Source: DATFWC01 sp045801465 (lineage in GTDB: Bacteria; Pseudomonadota; Alphaproteobacteria; Rhizobiales; Xanthobacteraceae). From it: 46,458 bases of DNA. Made by a program: the position numbers and the translations under genes. The first letter of the stretch is position 1; each line of letters starts with the position of its first letter. Below the pieces are notes generated by a model that saw only the letters and a program-made list of their open reading frames with translations, did no database searches and was not told the DNA's origin. Below are positions 46,399-46,458 of the stretch, one piece after another. The stretch is taken from contig JBJMSU010000047.1 in the NCBI GenBank assembly GCA_045801465.1, positions 1-46,458 of the forward strand, given 5' to 3'.

Positions 46399-46458
46399 TT
46401 AAAGCTCCCACACCTGCCCGGGTTTCAGCGTGCGGAAGCGCTCGGCCGCAATGCCACT
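46399..46458 (-). CDS. C-terminal end of an unidentified protein (partial)
   Basis: The last 19 codons before a TAA at 46399-46401, reading SGIAAERFRTLKPGQVWEL, continue past the window edge. The frame and its codon usage look coding, but nothing identifies the family. It is convergent with the toxin gene, 36 bp away. Confidence 0.45.
   Translation of the reverse strand, partial: SGIAAERFRTLKPGQVWEL

Overview
This is a GC-rich alphaproteobacterial chromosome segment, most like the Hyphomicrobiales (Bradyrhizobium, Rhodopseudomonas and Pseudolabrys type). Two things point there: the gene order (aroE-maf-ppsR / hemE-hemJ-rho / mnmE-mnmG-rsmG-parA-parB / holA-lptE-leuS) and the small intergenic repeats. 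No plasmid or phage genes, CRISPR array, tRNA or rRNA were seen. Placement is by gene order and protein motifs read by eye; no database search was possible.

Layout. 1-1760 (minus): start of aroE, then maf and ppsR (DUF299). 1761-2123: the DUF299-hemE junction, which is where the Caulobacter-type origin lies. It carries eight GANTC sites, five of them in 58 bp, plus DnaA-box-like words. 2124-5215: hemE, hemJ and rho. 5250-8358 (minus): a PAP2 membrane phosphatase and a YyaL/DUF255 thioredoxin-fold protein. 8507-14581: mnmE, mnmG, rsmG, parA and parB with two parS sites, one of them inside rsmG. 14735-19527: trxC and the convergent leuS-lptE-holA group. 19760-23826: an HtrA-like protein that has lost two of three catalytic residues, an L,D-transpeptidase, an OmpR-type response regulator, a cyclic-nucleotide-binding protein and xth. 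23916-28433 (minus): a DapC-type aminotransferase, ftsK and a LolA-type carrier. 28568-29809: a flavin monooxygenase. 29990-33964 (minus): two complete glnK-amtB pairs in tandem. 34101-36456 (minus): a collagen-like lipoprotein, tesB and an aldo/keto reductase. 36569-42371: UbiH-type hydroxylase, alpha/beta hydrolase, glutathione transferase, Trm112-like, DUF429, DUF3455 and asd. 42771-46362: an orphan molybdenum hydroxylase large subunit and a VapBC45-like toxin-antitoxin pair. The window ends in the 3' end of an unidentified minus-strand gene.

How the parts work together. The first 20 kb combine an origin candidate with its segregation locus (parAB/parS) and housekeeping genes for tRNA and rRNA modification, heme synthesis and transcription termination. 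The glnK-amtB pairs form a nitrogen-status module; one has a near-consensus sigma-54 promoter. The rest is envelope and general metabolism.

The least ordinary content is between and at the edges of genes. A two-hairpin repeat of about 165 bp occurs three times, and one copy appears to supply the ribosome-binding site and start codon of aroE. A GCGAATA heptamer array supplies the stop codon of the flavin monooxygenase. Four other palindromic intergenic units are present. The VapC45-like toxin has no standard start codon at its expected beginning: CTG stands where ATG is expected, overlapping the antitoxin stop. No wholly new multi-gene system could be demonstrated.
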